Positions 31,330 through 42,126 of a stretch of DNA of 64,000 nt are shown one piece after another. Numbering within the stretch: position 1 is the stretch's first letter; each line of letters begins with the position of its first letter. The position numbers were made by a program, and so were the translations under genes. This stretch comes from Chara braunii (taxonomy: Eukaryota > Streptophyta > Charophyceae > Charales > Characeae), in assembly GCA_003427395.1 (NCBI GenBank), contig BFEA01000505.1, positions 594,724 to 658,723 of the forward strand. Reading direction: 5' to 3'. The notes beneath the pieces are model-generated. The model saw nothing but the letters and a program-made list of their open reading frames with translations, did no database searches and was not told the origin of the DNA.

Positions 31330-31960
31330 TTAGAGGTTCCATTCCGTTAGAACGAATGTTTTCGATGCTTTCTGCCGCACGGGGTAATGAATCAGTTGGT
31401 GTACCATATCCCCAATCTCGGGGTCGATTTCATTCTCGCCTTCGGAGGAGCTACTTCGCAGCTCCGGTCCTTGTTCCCTTTTGTCCGTTTCCTTGGTGGG
31501 TTCCCTCCACGTGATTACGTGGAGTGGTTCTCCAGTTCCTGAGGGAGTCTTTCGGGTCGTAGGGAGTGCAGTCCGGAGAGTTAGACGTATCGGGATGGCG
31601 TATGGCTTCCCGCCTGTATTTCTAAGAATGATCGATCGTCTCTCGAAGTGGAGATTGACTCTTAATGAGGTAAGGGTTGGTAATCCTAGGAGGACATCGT
31701 AGGTATTCACATCTAATACCACGACATCCCCCAACCCATTAACTTTTCCTAATCGGAACCCAACATTCGTCATTCTTCTTACCACTTTGATCTTCTCTTC
31801 GTCGGCCGAGACAAGGTGATCTCCTTTTGCTAACGGGATCATATCCTTTCTTCTTCTGGCCCGTTCCACGACCTTTAAGGAAATGGCTAGGACTGTGGCC
31901 CCTGAATCGACGATAGCGTTGTACGGATTTCCCCAAACTTCTACGTCACATTTCGCGGAT
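31330..31960 (-). pseudogene. Ty3/gypsy aspartic protease
   Basis: The minus strand encodes NAIVDSGATVLAIS (near 31910) with the D-S-G active site. It continues through a MERARRRKDMIPLAKGDH segment to YDVLLGLPTLTSLRVN, the second protease motif with the conserved Leu-Gly. A charged Glu/Ser-rich tail follows to 31330. The frame differs from that of the upstream gag, so there is a frameshift near 31945. No RT follows before the repeat at 30811. Confidence 0.8.
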
Positions 31961-32831
31961 TTCCACGGAATGGTCTTAATGAGAAGGAAATGATCATCTT
32001 TCTGATGAGTCCTAACCGTATCGGGTTCGAGGTGCTGGGGACATCGGGTTTGTCTTCGCAGGTGGGGACTTCCCCTTTTGTGGCTGATTGCTCAGCAAGG
32101 GCAAACCGTTTTCGGTTTGCCTTGCAATGTTGCAACGTTCGTTCATTCGCCTGCTCTGATATGAACAACAAATGTCCGATGGGCAGGGGGATCCGATGAT
32201 CCACGGCTCGAACGATGTTCAGGACATTAATTTTTCCTGTAACGAAGGTAGGGCCGCCGGATTCCATTTCTCCGGGGAACGTTCTCCATCCCGCTATCTC
32301 CCGTTGTTCGTTTGCTGGTCGGGTGGTTCCAATCATTCTCATCCCTCGGTAACCCAGCGAGATGTATTGATCGAGCGAGATGAGTTCTGCAGCTTCCTCG
32401 GTGGTAATCATCGTGCTTCCTCCTCCCTTTGTTTCTTCAATCATCGTGCCTACTCTTCCTGACCCGTTGGCTACTGGTGCTGCCGCCATAGGGGCAACCC
32501 CTACCCGTACTTGAGCTGGTCGGTTGGGGCAGTTCCTGGCTAGGCGACCGGGTTGTTTACATGTGTAGCAGACGTCTTGATTAGCCACCGCGCCGCCCAT
32601 CGCCTGAGCGGGGGGTGCTGCCTGTGCCAAAGATGCAACTCGAACAGCAATAGGGCGCATCGATCTCATAAGAGACTCTTTTCGAGCATTGTGATCACGC
32701 CGTTCCTTCTTGCTCTCTTGCATCAGACTAACTAACGTTCGGGTCAACTCCAGTATTGCGTTTGGCTCACTTGGTTTCGCAGAAGGTTCCGGGGGAGGCG
32801 CAGGTGGGGGAGGCGTAGGGGTGACCATCAC
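31941..32831 (-). CDS. Gag C-terminal region with altered zinc knuckle
   Basis: A 296-codon frame begins with a Pro-rich stretch, followed by a coiled-coil-like segment (LTRTLVSLMQESKKERRDH) and the knuckle CYTCKQPGRLARNC. The spacing is right for C-x2-C-x4-H-x4-C, but the His is replaced by Arg, which should weaken zinc binding. The rest may be linker. It overlaps the preceding gag frame by 4 nt. Confidence 0.7.
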   Translation of the reverse strand: MMVTPTPPPPAPPPEPSAKPSEPNAILELTRTLVSLMQESKKERRDHNARKESLMRSMRPIAVRVASLAQAAPPAQAMGGAVANQDVCYTCKQPGRLARNCPNRPAQVRVGVAPMAAAPVANGSGRVGTMIEETKGGGSTMITTEEAAELISLDQYISLGYRGMRMIGTTRPANEQREIAGWRTFPGEMESGGPTFVTGKINVLNIVRAVDHRIPLPIGHLLFISEQANERTLQHCKANRKRFALAEQSATKGEVPTCEDKPDVPSTSNPIRLGLIRKMIISFSLRPFRGNPRNVT

Positions 32832-33505
32832 GGGCAGCCTCGTGGTTGTGTCATCGTTCTTAGGTAAGTGACGGGGTCGGAGACAAAGGCCATGTTTTCA
32901 AATTTTCTTGGAGCGCAGCTAATTCGGCCTTTGCTCAGGCTAATTCTGAAGAATCCCCTTCCCTGGCGTGGTCCTCTCGCAATGAACTTTCTCTTGATCT
33001 CTTCTGCAGCGTCCATGATTTGTTGCATGGTGTGGTTGATGGGGGAGAACTGCTTTCGCAGCTTGGCCGTCATCGTTCGACTTCGGAGCCCATCGATAAA
33101 CAAATCCCTCCCGACATTTTCGCCCCGTTCCGACTTGACAAACAACCTATAGAACCTGTTGCGGTATTCAGCGACGGATTTGAGGGGTTTCTGGACTCGA
33201 TCCTTAATCATAAAGAAAGCTTGCTCAGGGTGGATGTAATCAAATCGGTTTAGGAAGTCCCTCTCGAAGGTCAGGAGATCGACCCATAGGTAAGTGGTAA
33301 ACTAGTGGTGCGCATCCCCTCCCAGCCTGGCGGGGATATTGATTTTGGCCTCATCATTGTCGTATTGCTGTACTCAAAGCGTGACTAGCCATACTCCGAC
33401 CAGATGATGAGCGAGGTCAAAAAGGTATAGATCGGGCGGGGTCGTTGGTGCGTGTGCTCGAGGGGCTGGGGCCTCGCCAGCATTTGTTGTCGGCTTGACA
33501 TTCAT
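32828..33505 (-). pseudogene. Ty3/gypsy gag N-terminal and capsid-like region
   Basis: ATG at 33505 starts MNVKPTTNAGEAPAPRAHAP. The frame shows KINIPARLGGDAHH, then VQKPLKSVAEYRNRFYRL and GRDLFIDGLRSRTMTAKLRK, a typical Retrotrans_gag arrangement. Two in-frame stops (TGA before VQQYDND, TAG after GGDAHH) precede the open part 32828-33211. No RT belongs to this copy within the window. Confidence 0.75.
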
Positions 33506-33650
33506 GTTAGCGGTCTCCCGACTTTACGATCTACTTCTGGTTATTATAGGGTTGCGTCGTGGCGTGCTCCTCTGCCTAGGGCGCCCTCTGTTCGCCAGGT
33601 CGTCCCTTATATCCTACTTGATTGACAATCTCTTGGACTACCACGTATCG

Positions 33651-33662
33651 GCTTCGATACCA
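33651..33662 (-). promoter_or_regulatory. Candidate primer-binding site
   Basis: The minus strand reads TGGTATCGAAGC, close to the initiator-Met tRNA complement TGGTATCAGAGC (10 of 12). It lies about 145 nt upstream of the gag ATG. No LTR end was identified next to it, so it may be chance. Confidence 0.25.
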
Positions 33663-34008
33663 ACCTCACGCCCGGCGCGACTTCCTGATCGGAGTGTGAG
33701 TGGGCCTGGGAAGTGCAAAAGGGGGTATGCCAAGGATTTGAGGAAAGTGGGGGTGGAGTCCCAGGTCGGAACTGAGATCTCCTATGGCAAGTTTCAGGGA
33801 TAGGGATGCAAGAGGATAGGCGCGGGTCGAAGTCTGTTTCTATGCCTCAAGGTGTGGGGTTACCACCTCTGTTGATTCTGTCTTCTGGGTTGGGCTGGTG
33901 CACGGTCGGGACGCTATGGCTATTGCATTGTCCGACCACTTGTTGGCGCCATGCGTCACTGGTCTCAAAATCTGACACGGCTGGCCTTAGCCGAAGGCTG
34001 TACGCCCG

Positions 34009-34404
34009 TCATTCTTCCTCCGAGCGAGTTCGCCGGATAAAATCGGAGGCTCCGTATTTGTGGTCTTGCAAGCACTTCGAGCACGGGGGTTGGGGCCAAT
34101 ACAGAGCAATTGCGCGCCACAGGATGATGGTCAGCAAATGGAAGGGCATTACGCAGTGGTAGGGAGGGAAGTCGGTTTCCAGAATAATTATTCCCGGTTC
34201 CACGACAAGGTGACACGTGTACAAGCTTGGGAATTCCGAGTGGTGGGGAATGCTCTTTCGAGCTCGGTCGATGTCCCACTCGCAGATACGTTCGTTTCCC
34301 ACCGGGTATGGAAATTCGGGAAGTTCTCCCATCGGTCGTGTAGACAGACACACGTGCTCCCAATACTCACGGTCAGTAATACGAAAAGGGAGTTCAATAT
34401 TCAT
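34009..34404 (-). CDS. Unassigned ORF upstream of gag
   Basis: A 131-codon frame (start MNIELPFRITDREYWEHV; contains DIDRARKSIPHHSEFP) lies about 500 nt upstream of the gag ATG on the same strand. It has no domain and no clear match to the short ORFs of the 58-64 kb array. Its position upstream of gag is similar in kind. Confidence 0.35.
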   Translation of the reverse strand: MNIELPFRITDREYWEHVCLSTRPMGELPEFPYPVGNERICEWDIDRARKSIPHHSEFPSLYTCHLVVEPGIIILETDFPPYHCVMPFHLLTIILWRAIALYWPQPPCSKCLQDHKYGASDFIRRTRSEEE

Positions 34405-35350
34405 GTTGCGCGGTGAGGCAGAAACTCAGTCATTCGAAAAGTTGGACCGAGCACAGACACTGCAGACACACGTGTAGGCCACGTTCTTCTGATTGGGCTT
34501 ACACGTGCGTGCGCAAGGCCTGCCCTTCGGTCCGATGGACAAGGACAAATGACCCGCGTCTCGTACGCGCTGACCCGTTAATCGAGGGTGGATAGTCATA
34601 CCGTGAGACAAACATCTGATCATCTAGCATGCTTATTTAATTTCGAGAGATAAATACCCATCGTCCACGCGTCCAGTTTCATGCATACATAAACAAAAAG
34701 AAGGTGACAATCATTCATGCATCAAGATAGTACGAAATTCGATCATAGGCAATTAACCAATCAATGTGGCTCATCCATATAGAGGGAGGAACAAAGTGGG
34801 AAAAGCAATCATGCATCAATCAATAGAGACAAACAAAGAAAAGATCTGAGATGCCGTTCGAAGAAACCAAAAGCGACTTGTGCCAGAGACTAAAATTGTT
34901 CAAAGGGATCGAAGAAAAACACCTCGACTTCATCCTATAGTGAGACGGTCATCTAATAGTCTATCATGCCTATCCTATTCATACATAGACATAACCACGC
35001 CTATCATCCATGCATCTAGTTTTGAATCGAGGTTCATGCAACACTTCCTTCAAGTTGGCCCATCGGTCTGAAATCATGCAAGGTCCAATCGTCGGGGATC
35101 AATCAATTAGATCCATCAATCCAAGAGGATAGAGAAGGGGAGGGAAGAGGACAACCGTTCATCAACACCCGAGGGGAGCAAATGAAAACATACACGTTAA
35201 CATAAAAGAGCAAATGACAAGTTCGAATGTCGATCCGGAACGGAAAAGAGGGGCGACTCACGACAAATACCAAAATTGCTTAGAAGGAAAGAAAAATAAT
35301 CAAAATGGCTTAGAGGGATAGAAGAAGAAGCTCATCGCATACTTCTCGTC

Positions 35351-35387
<37 letters not shown>

Positions 35388-35748
35388 ATCACCCCGATGC
35401 AGGCAGTCCGTCGCCTCGCACCCATACAGAGTTCTCACCCTGCTTGATCCAAGCATGCAAGCCAGATTCGCCCGTGTGTCACAGTCCGTCGCCGCCCCAC
35501 ATCAACCCCGCACGCTTAGCATCAGCCCGTCGGATCGCCCAACTCTCTACTCACCTGCCAGCTTTCGCTTGTTAGCCGATTCACTCAACCTTGCTAACTT
35601 CCACAATGCTTAGAGATCGAGTTAATCGTGCTTACAAAATTTATAGCATGCATGCGTGTGCGAGCGATACTCCGGGATTGTGTCTGAGCACGGGAAAGAA
35701 GGAGGAAGGGAGTGCCTACGACTGCATGGCGGGACCGCCGCGTGGGGG
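34405..35748. other. Non-coding stretch with (CT)n
   Basis: A/T-leaning DNA with no gene. Loosely similar segments near 34615-34720 and 34945-35045 share 'catc(c/t)a' and 'atgcat' words. A (CT)n run occupies about 35353-35383. Confidence 0.5.
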
Positions 35749-36345
35749 GCGTAGCCTCGCTCCGCACATTGATCCGGTCATGCATGCGTTCAGGCTAATA
35801 TGACAGAGGAAGAAGTACGTGCGCACGAAGGCGCCACAAAAGGTACCAAGAGCGAGGGAATTACAGTTGCAATTATGCTCGTCGAAACAAAAGTTATTGT
35901 TATACTCAGGATTAAGGCGCGAAGAAATCAGAGCGCAGATCTTGACGAGGCATGGCGTGCGAAAGCAAGAGGCTCAATAGCAGCAAAAATCAAGGTGAGC
36001 CTAAATTCCTAATTGCAAAAAGAAATTCTGAACGAAGCAACTTCCAAGAGCCCGTGGGGGCTCGACATAAGTTCAATATTAAAAAAAAAAATCCCCATTC
36101 CCATAGCAGAACAAGAAAGAAGCGATGGCAACAACTATTCGTCACGCTCGCTGAGGCACGATCAACTACCAACCGTCACAAGACCAGGCCAACACTTCCC
36201 CCTTTCCCAAAGGACGCGAAAGCATAAGGACGTGTAAAGCAAGGTCATTCACGCAATTCACAAGGCCATCCCGACTCGCCTCGTTTCAACCCCCGACGTA
36301 CCCTCACGCAAAAGATCGCGCGGTTGCAGAAAGTAGTTCGTCACA
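35749..36345. repeat. ~0.6-kb dispersed repeat, right copy (candidate LTR)
   Basis: Direct-orientation counterpart of 30169-30811. It ends abruptly at 36345 against the truncated 3' end of the LINE. If the pair are LTRs, the bracketed element reads on the minus strand and this is the 5' one. Confidence 0.65.
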
Positions 36346-36349
36346 TCCC

Positions 36350-38460
36350 GAGCTGTTTAGGATTGTTGGCCAGAAGCTTTTTACTGGTTATCCTTGGATT
36401 TTTCGTGGAATTGACCAGTAACAATCTTTCAGCCACGTAAGTGGGTGTACTTCTACGGGTGTTGGTAAGGCTAGTTCGGCTATGTGCTCCAGGGCTGGAG
36501 GCTGCCAAGGGTAATCGGCCAAAAATATCAGTTGTTTTATCCACTGTAAGCGGAGGGCCTGCACCTGTGTTGGAGGGTCAATAATACCCAATCGTCCCCC
36601 CTTCTTTGGATATATCACCGAATCCCACGCCACCCAGCTGATTACATTTGTCTGCTCATCATCGCCTCGCCATAAGAAAGCAGCAACTTTGGCTTTTAAG
36701 GGCTTGAAATGCAGTTTTGCTCAAAGGCCAGAGCACAGACTTGTACCACAATGTAGCAAATACCATGTTATTTAAGGCCAAAGTCCGACCGAAGATCGAA
36801 GCATGCTTGTTTCGCTAGACAGACAATTTAGCTAGGGCTGGTGCGCTGACCGAGTTGCCTTTAGTTGTAGGGCGCCCCACGACGGACATGGAGATGCCTA
36901 GAATGTGGATCGGGGCTTCTAGAGGAAGCCAAAGTATGTTTGGGGCGTTGGGAGGACGCCCCCATTGATGGTGGATCCGCCATCCTTGGGTTTTACTTCC
37001 CCAATTCACCATCATATCAGACACCTACGTGAATCTGTCCATTAGCCGTTTTATTTCCTCCATATTGTGTCGTGTGGTTTCAACCATGACGGTGAGGTCG
37101 TCTGCAAAAAGTGAGCACACTTGGACAACTTCTTCAAGGATCCGTGCTATCTTTATTTTGGTGATGTCTTTATTAGCACGAAGATTTGCAGGCAGGGCCT
37201 CCATGATAATAAGAAAGAGAAAGGGTGCGATGGGGGCGCCCTGCCTTACCGATCTTTCTAATTTGATGGGGGGTGCTAGTGACCCTTTTATCTGTACCCT
37301 CGTGGTGGCATTTTGGTATAAAATCCTTACCCATCGGCGAAAAGTCGGCCCAAAGTTCATTTTCTCTAGACTTTTATCCAGAAATAGCCAGTCCACATGG
37401 TCATAGGCTTTTTTGAAGTCAATGAACACGAGAGACACGTTTTGCTTGGACTGTCGAGCTAGATGCATGATCTCATGGACCAACAAGATGTTTTCATGAA
37501 TCCGCCTATGTTGCATGAATCTCGCTTGGGATGGGTGGATTAGCCCTTCTAATACGGGGATCATTCTGTTGGCCAAGGCCTTAGCCAACATCTTGTATGT
37601 GACAGCGAGGAGGGTAATCGGACGATAGTTCCGTATGTTGAGTTTGTCACCCTTCTAGTAGAGGAGGGATAGGGCCCCCTAGCCCACCAGTTCTCTCATG
37701 CTGCCAGTGCGCCATACCTCATCATAGAAGTTCATGAGGTCCGGGCTTATATGGTCCCACATTATCTCCCAAAATTCCTTTGGGAGGTCATCCAAGCCCG
37801 GTGTTTTCTCCTCTTCCATCTGCATCAAGGTTGTCCATATCTCATCTTTGGTTAGGGGTGCCTCAATACTATCCCTTTGTTATAGGGAGAGGGTTTTATT
37901 CAATGGCATAAGGAAATCCTCAATCTGGTTGCGACGAGTGTTCTCATCAATGAGAAGTATGTGCGTTACAAAAAGATCTTGGAAAAAATCACGGGCTATT
38001 TTAACACAGCCAGCCGTGGTGAAGATAGGGTGATCATCTGCCCTCGTCGGGTCGTACAGGGCTTCCACGATCATTGTGTGCTTGGTCCTAGCCTGGGCGA
38101 GACCGAAGAATTTTGTATCCATCGTACCTTTAGATACATGTTGGGAAAACTTGCCTCGGATTCTGGCTCCTTGCCAATGGTATTGGACCTACTGGAGTAA
38201 TCTGTTTTTCACATCATTGATAGCCTGTGTGTACTGTTCCACTGATTGTGGACTATGTTGTTGTTCCAACTGTTGGAGTTGCTTCATTAGGGCGATTTCC
38301 TGTTGGTGACGTTGATTTGCTATTTGCTTGGAAAATTCGTTACATTTCTTGGCGAGGAAGAATAGGTCGTTATTGAACCCTGTTATGGTCGTGTCTATTT
38401 CTGAGCGCCGGCCTTTCCAATATCCCCAAACTTAAGTTAGGTACTGTCGAAATGAGGTGA
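36350..38460 (-). pseudogene. L1-type LINE ORF2, reverse transcriptase part
   Basis: The minus strand gives a pre-RT EEKTPGLDDLPKEFWE segment, NYRPITLLAVTYKMLAKALA, then VSLVFIDFKKAYDHVDW (motif A), RQGAPIAPFLFLIIMEAL (motif B) and LFADDLTVM (F-A-D-D motif C). The C-terminal domain includes a PKKGGRLGI segment and ends near 36350. Several stops interrupt it (for example after LMDRFT and LMPLNKTLSL). The far 3' end, poly(A) and UTR are missing where the 0.6-kb repeat begins. Confidence 0.9.
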
Positions 38461-39310
38461 GTCTGAGCAGTGAAGTGTTTAGTTCGGGCCTTGGTCCGGC
38501 CTCTTCCGGAAGGTCAGGGCTTTCATACACATTCTGTGGTCCAGACCCGGGTATGGGCTGGACGGAAGGATGGCCACCAGCGTTAGACTTCCAGCCATAT
38601 CCTCTGATATCAGAATCAAGTCAATTCTTGATTTGGAGAGTCTGGCTGGGTTGTTGTTTCAGATGCATGTGAAAACGCGCTTCGTGAGAAATGTGCGCCG
38701 GAAGGAGTCAAAAAGGGATAGTGCATTACATAGTCGGTTGAGCATGGCCTCATCTTCCTCCATCTAGCGCACCATGAAGGGGGAGACAGCAGTCGAGCCA
38801 GCGATCCGGAGTAGCACTGAAGTCCCCCGCCACGATGACCGGGATGCCCTGCGGGATTTTGGCTTGGATTTTCCCAAAAAAGTCTTCGCGCTCCGACGCA
38901 GTGTTGGGGGCATATATATTGAAAGAATACAGATGACCTCCAATTCAAGAGCCCCCCAATATCAAAACCCATCGACCTTCCTATGTGTCCTGATCCCAAT
39001 ATAACATGTTCTGGCGCGAATCCGGCGGGATCGAGGTTGCTGTTCCGGCCCTTGCAGGCCCTGGCGCGTGAGCGCGGTAGGCTTGAAAGGGCCAAACTAA
39101 TTTGTCGGCCCTATGGTGGTCCGGGATATCCATCAAGTGTTTTTCTTGGACGCAGATCACGTCGGGCCAACATCGTCCCCCTACCATGTGGAGCATCCCA
39201 TGCCACCCCGTCATTGATGATGTTCTTCCTAAGAATGGAACACAGGCGTGTGAGCAGTTCTGTGTCTGACCAGATATAGTTGGGTTTGATCTTTGGGACC
39301 TGCAGATCAA
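38461..39310 (-). pseudogene. L1-type LINE ORF2, AP endonuclease part
   Basis: WPDVICVQEKHLMDIP near 39165 is the apurinic-endonuclease entry with the catalytic Glu. A YAPNTASERE segment and VIVAGDFSATPDRW follow near 38810-38920 in adjacent frames. The frame is broken by stops and shifts. The endonuclease nicks target DNA to prime reverse transcription. Confidence 0.8.
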
Positions 39311-39709
39311 ACAAGGCGTTGTGAGACATCCACGTTAGATCTGCCTCCTTATTTTCATCAAAGAGTATGTACAGGTTATTGTCCGCTATTCGGCAGGAGC
39401 CTGATCCAACTCTGATCATGGTTTTTGCTCCGGCCTCATAGTGGGCGAGAATAAATTATTTGGCTTCCTTCAGCCTGAAACCGTCGTTCCCCTTCTTGTC
39501 CTGTTGCAGTCGCCACACGTGCAGCGTGAACTCTCCTCAGCTCGGGCTATAATCATTATGATCTGCCGAGGAGAGGCCCACCTCCCATCTGCCAGTTTTC
39601 TTCCGTACGGGAATGACCAGGACGTTTTCCCCCAGCGGAAGGGGCTCCTGAGAGAGCTTATTTTCAATCAGGTGGCGCAACAGAGGGCGTCGGGGGAGCT
39701 CCCGCTCAT

Positions 39710-39758
<49 letters not shown>

Positions 39759-40331
39759 CGTAGCCAGGGAGGAGTCACAAGAAAAGATGATTGAGATTCC
39801 GCCCGGTGGGTAATGGCAGATGGTGTCATGGACAAGGATTGCAGGGGAGGAGTGTTGGGCGGGGGCGGGGGCGGGGGCAGTGGATTTGGGTTCCCAACTA
39901 CTGGCAGAGGGTCTTGCTCCTCTGGGGGGGAGGCCGCTAGATCAGGAGGCGGGGGGGAGGGGTATTGGAACTGGCTGTACACAATACACCAAACCCGATG
40001 CCATATTTCTTCCATGTTACCCTCCTACGGTAATCCTTGTTCTAGGACCTGCCTGAGGCTCGGGCTACCATTCAGCATATCAAAGAGATTAATGTATGTC
40101 TGGTCCCAGAATTCTGCTGACAGGTTTGTATGCAAGGCTTTCAACCGTTCAAAAAGCCATTATGTAAGGATCTTTATTATATCCTCTACGTCTCCCCGAG
40201 CTTCAGGGGGCGGCTCTGTCATTATTACATCTGGCGGTGGCGCAGGTCGGTTTGAGTTCTCGACAGCTAGGGACTCCGACATTTCCACTTCTCGGGTTGT
40301 GGTCCAAAGGCCTGTTGGAAGGGGTGCCTGA
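39311..40331 (-). pseudogene. LINE ORF1-like region, Pro-rich
   Basis: Upstream of the endonuclease on the same strand, frames carry MSESLAVENSNRPAPPPDV, a VEDIIKILT segment, a Pro-rich stretch that includes a run of about 16 Pro coded by the poly-C (minus strand) tract, and then IRVGSGSCRIADNNLYILFD. A TAA and a TAG interrupt it. No RRM or zinc knuckle was seen, so the ORF1 assignment rests on position. Confidence 0.55.
39711..39758. repeat. 48-nt poly(G) run
   Basis: An uninterrupted G homopolymer inside the Pro-rich frame. It could form G-quadruplex-type structure. Its length is likely to be unreliable in short-read data. Confidence 0.9.
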
Positions 40332-40524
40332 TTGTGGGTGGGGGGTAGACATCGTTCCTCCTACCATGCCATGCTCTTCCCCCTTGGTATGCTTCTCCTC
40401 CTAAATCAGTTTTGCTCCCTCCTGACATGTAATAATCCCTAATTGTTGCGACGGTGTTAACTGTCGCATCTTTGCGTTCTCTTATTCTGTTGTCGGAGTT
40501 AAGGGGTGGAAGCGGTTTATATTT

Positions 40525-40821
40525 TAACTTCTCAATTTATGACCAAGACAGACACTCAGACCTAACGAAAAAGAAGACGCAAAGGGAACCGGTACCAAGC
40601 TGAAAAGGAAGAAAAGCAGCCTAGGAAGTTCAAGCGAAAGGTAAAGGGTTCGAGATCCAATAAGTAGTGTAAGAAAGGAACCAAGAGCTTAGTAAAGAAA
40701 AAGAAGGGCAGATCAAAACCATCGGAAGGTTAGACCAGCCGTTGGAGACAAAACGGGTAAAGCCAGTGAGACCAAACAAAAGGTTCCGAGTTCGAACCCA
40801 AGAAAAACCCACCGCGCATTC
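40525..40821 (+). repeat. ~300-bp repeat with tRNA B-box-like motifs, left copy
   Basis: Matches 45897-46201 in direct orientation, from 'taacttctcaatttatgacc' to 'caccgc(g/c)cattc', with about 85% identity by eye. It holds GGGTTCGAGATCC (40646-40658) and GAGTTCGAACCC (40788-40799), both close to the pol III B box GGTTCGANTCC. It could be a SINE copy or one of a pair of pseudo-LTRs around the Penelope-like element between them. Confidence 0.7.
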
Positions 40822-41154
40822 TGACTGCGAAACCAAAGAATGCGCCCTGCCTAAACGGGTCATCAGGCCCCTTTAAAAAAAAAACATTTTATCTTCCCAT
40901 GCGTCCAAGATTAAGTCTATCCCACCCAGTCAGAGATTCTACCCAATTCTTCCAAATCCCTCCAAATTTCAAAGAAACCCTTGCAGAGACTTGTCAAAGA
41001 TTTCATCCGGAAATCCCCGCAACCTCATTTCAACTTTGAGAGCGAACAGAAAGGCAACTTCAACACCCGTAATACTTGTGAATATTTTGGTCCCATGCAT
41101 GAATGAACCAACAACCGCCATCTTCTGCTTTTTGCTAACGTAGGAGCAATTGTC
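40822..41154. other. Short non-coding segment 3' of the RT
   Basis: No GIY-YIG endonuclease motif is visible here on the minus strand, where a canonical Penelope element would carry one. Confidence 0.4.
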
Positions 41155-42126
41155 CTAAAGACTTTGAAAACACAAACCCTTATCCAGGATTGTTCTCTGG
41201 TTTTTGGGAGTAGTCACATATCTCCCCCCTACAGGCCACCCAAAATTGTGAATGGTACATCCCAAGAAATCCCATTGGTCTGACTTGCTTATGCACTCAA
41301 GCAACAAATTATCATCATAGCAATTTTTAAATTTCGCCAGTATTTTTGCAGCTTTCTGCAATGATTCACTGTTACCAGTTTGATCTTTAGTAAAAACAGA
41401 GACATCATCAATAAGCCTGACCCCATGTACTAACCGCCAATCCTTCCCCAATGATGTCAGAAACGAAAATTCAAAAAAAACGCATAGTAGATAGGCGATA
41501 GTTGGACTTGATGACTTACCCATCGGAATCCCAACCTTTTGCTTCAAGATCATACCACTAGCCCGAATAAAGGTGTGATCCAACTCGAATAGGACAGATG
41601 CCTTGATAACCTCCAACTCCACAAACTCCCATCCCTCTTGTTTCTTCACTTTTAACAATTTAGCCGTTTTTCCTCGATTCGTAAAAATATCTCCCTTCAT
41701 TCCTCAAAACTCCATCGCCTTGTCCAAAGCATTCATGATAGAGTTATGAGGTAGGTTACAAAACATCCCTTTAATGTCAAATGCCCTGGTCAGCAACGCT
41801 TCGCCTTTCTTCACACTCTTATTAATCTCATTCAAATAATCAACCATAAGATATGTACACTCAAGATTGAAATATGATCCCTTAGGCAGTTCCCACACCA
41901 ACACATTGATTGCCCGAGATATTTGTCTACAAGCACACAAACTCCACTCAGTAAAGGACGGGCAAATAGACCGCCACTTCAGTACGTCCTTATGTTTAGG
42001 AATTACATATGCATTATCAATCATACCCTTTGTATCCCATTTTACCAACTTCTGCAACCCATTTTTAACATACACCAGCTTAGCCCTAACCAACTGACGA
42101 TCTTCCTCCTCCTCAATCCTAGTTAG
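41155..42126 (-). pseudogene. Penelope-like reverse transcriptase
   Basis: One minus-strand frame carries FDIKGMFCNLPHNSI (motif A, like the D-V-K-S-L-F-T-N-I-P type of Penelope elements), KVGIPMGKSSSPTIAYLL (motif B), RLIDDVSVF (motif C, with Asp-Asp) and WDFLGCTIHN. A single TGA at 41704-41706 splits it into two open parts of 129 and 181 codons. The RT core is otherwise complete. The motif set fits Penelope-like elements better than Ty3, Copia or L1. The absence of an endonuclease domain would fit an endonuclease-less subgroup, or truncation. Confidence 0.65.
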
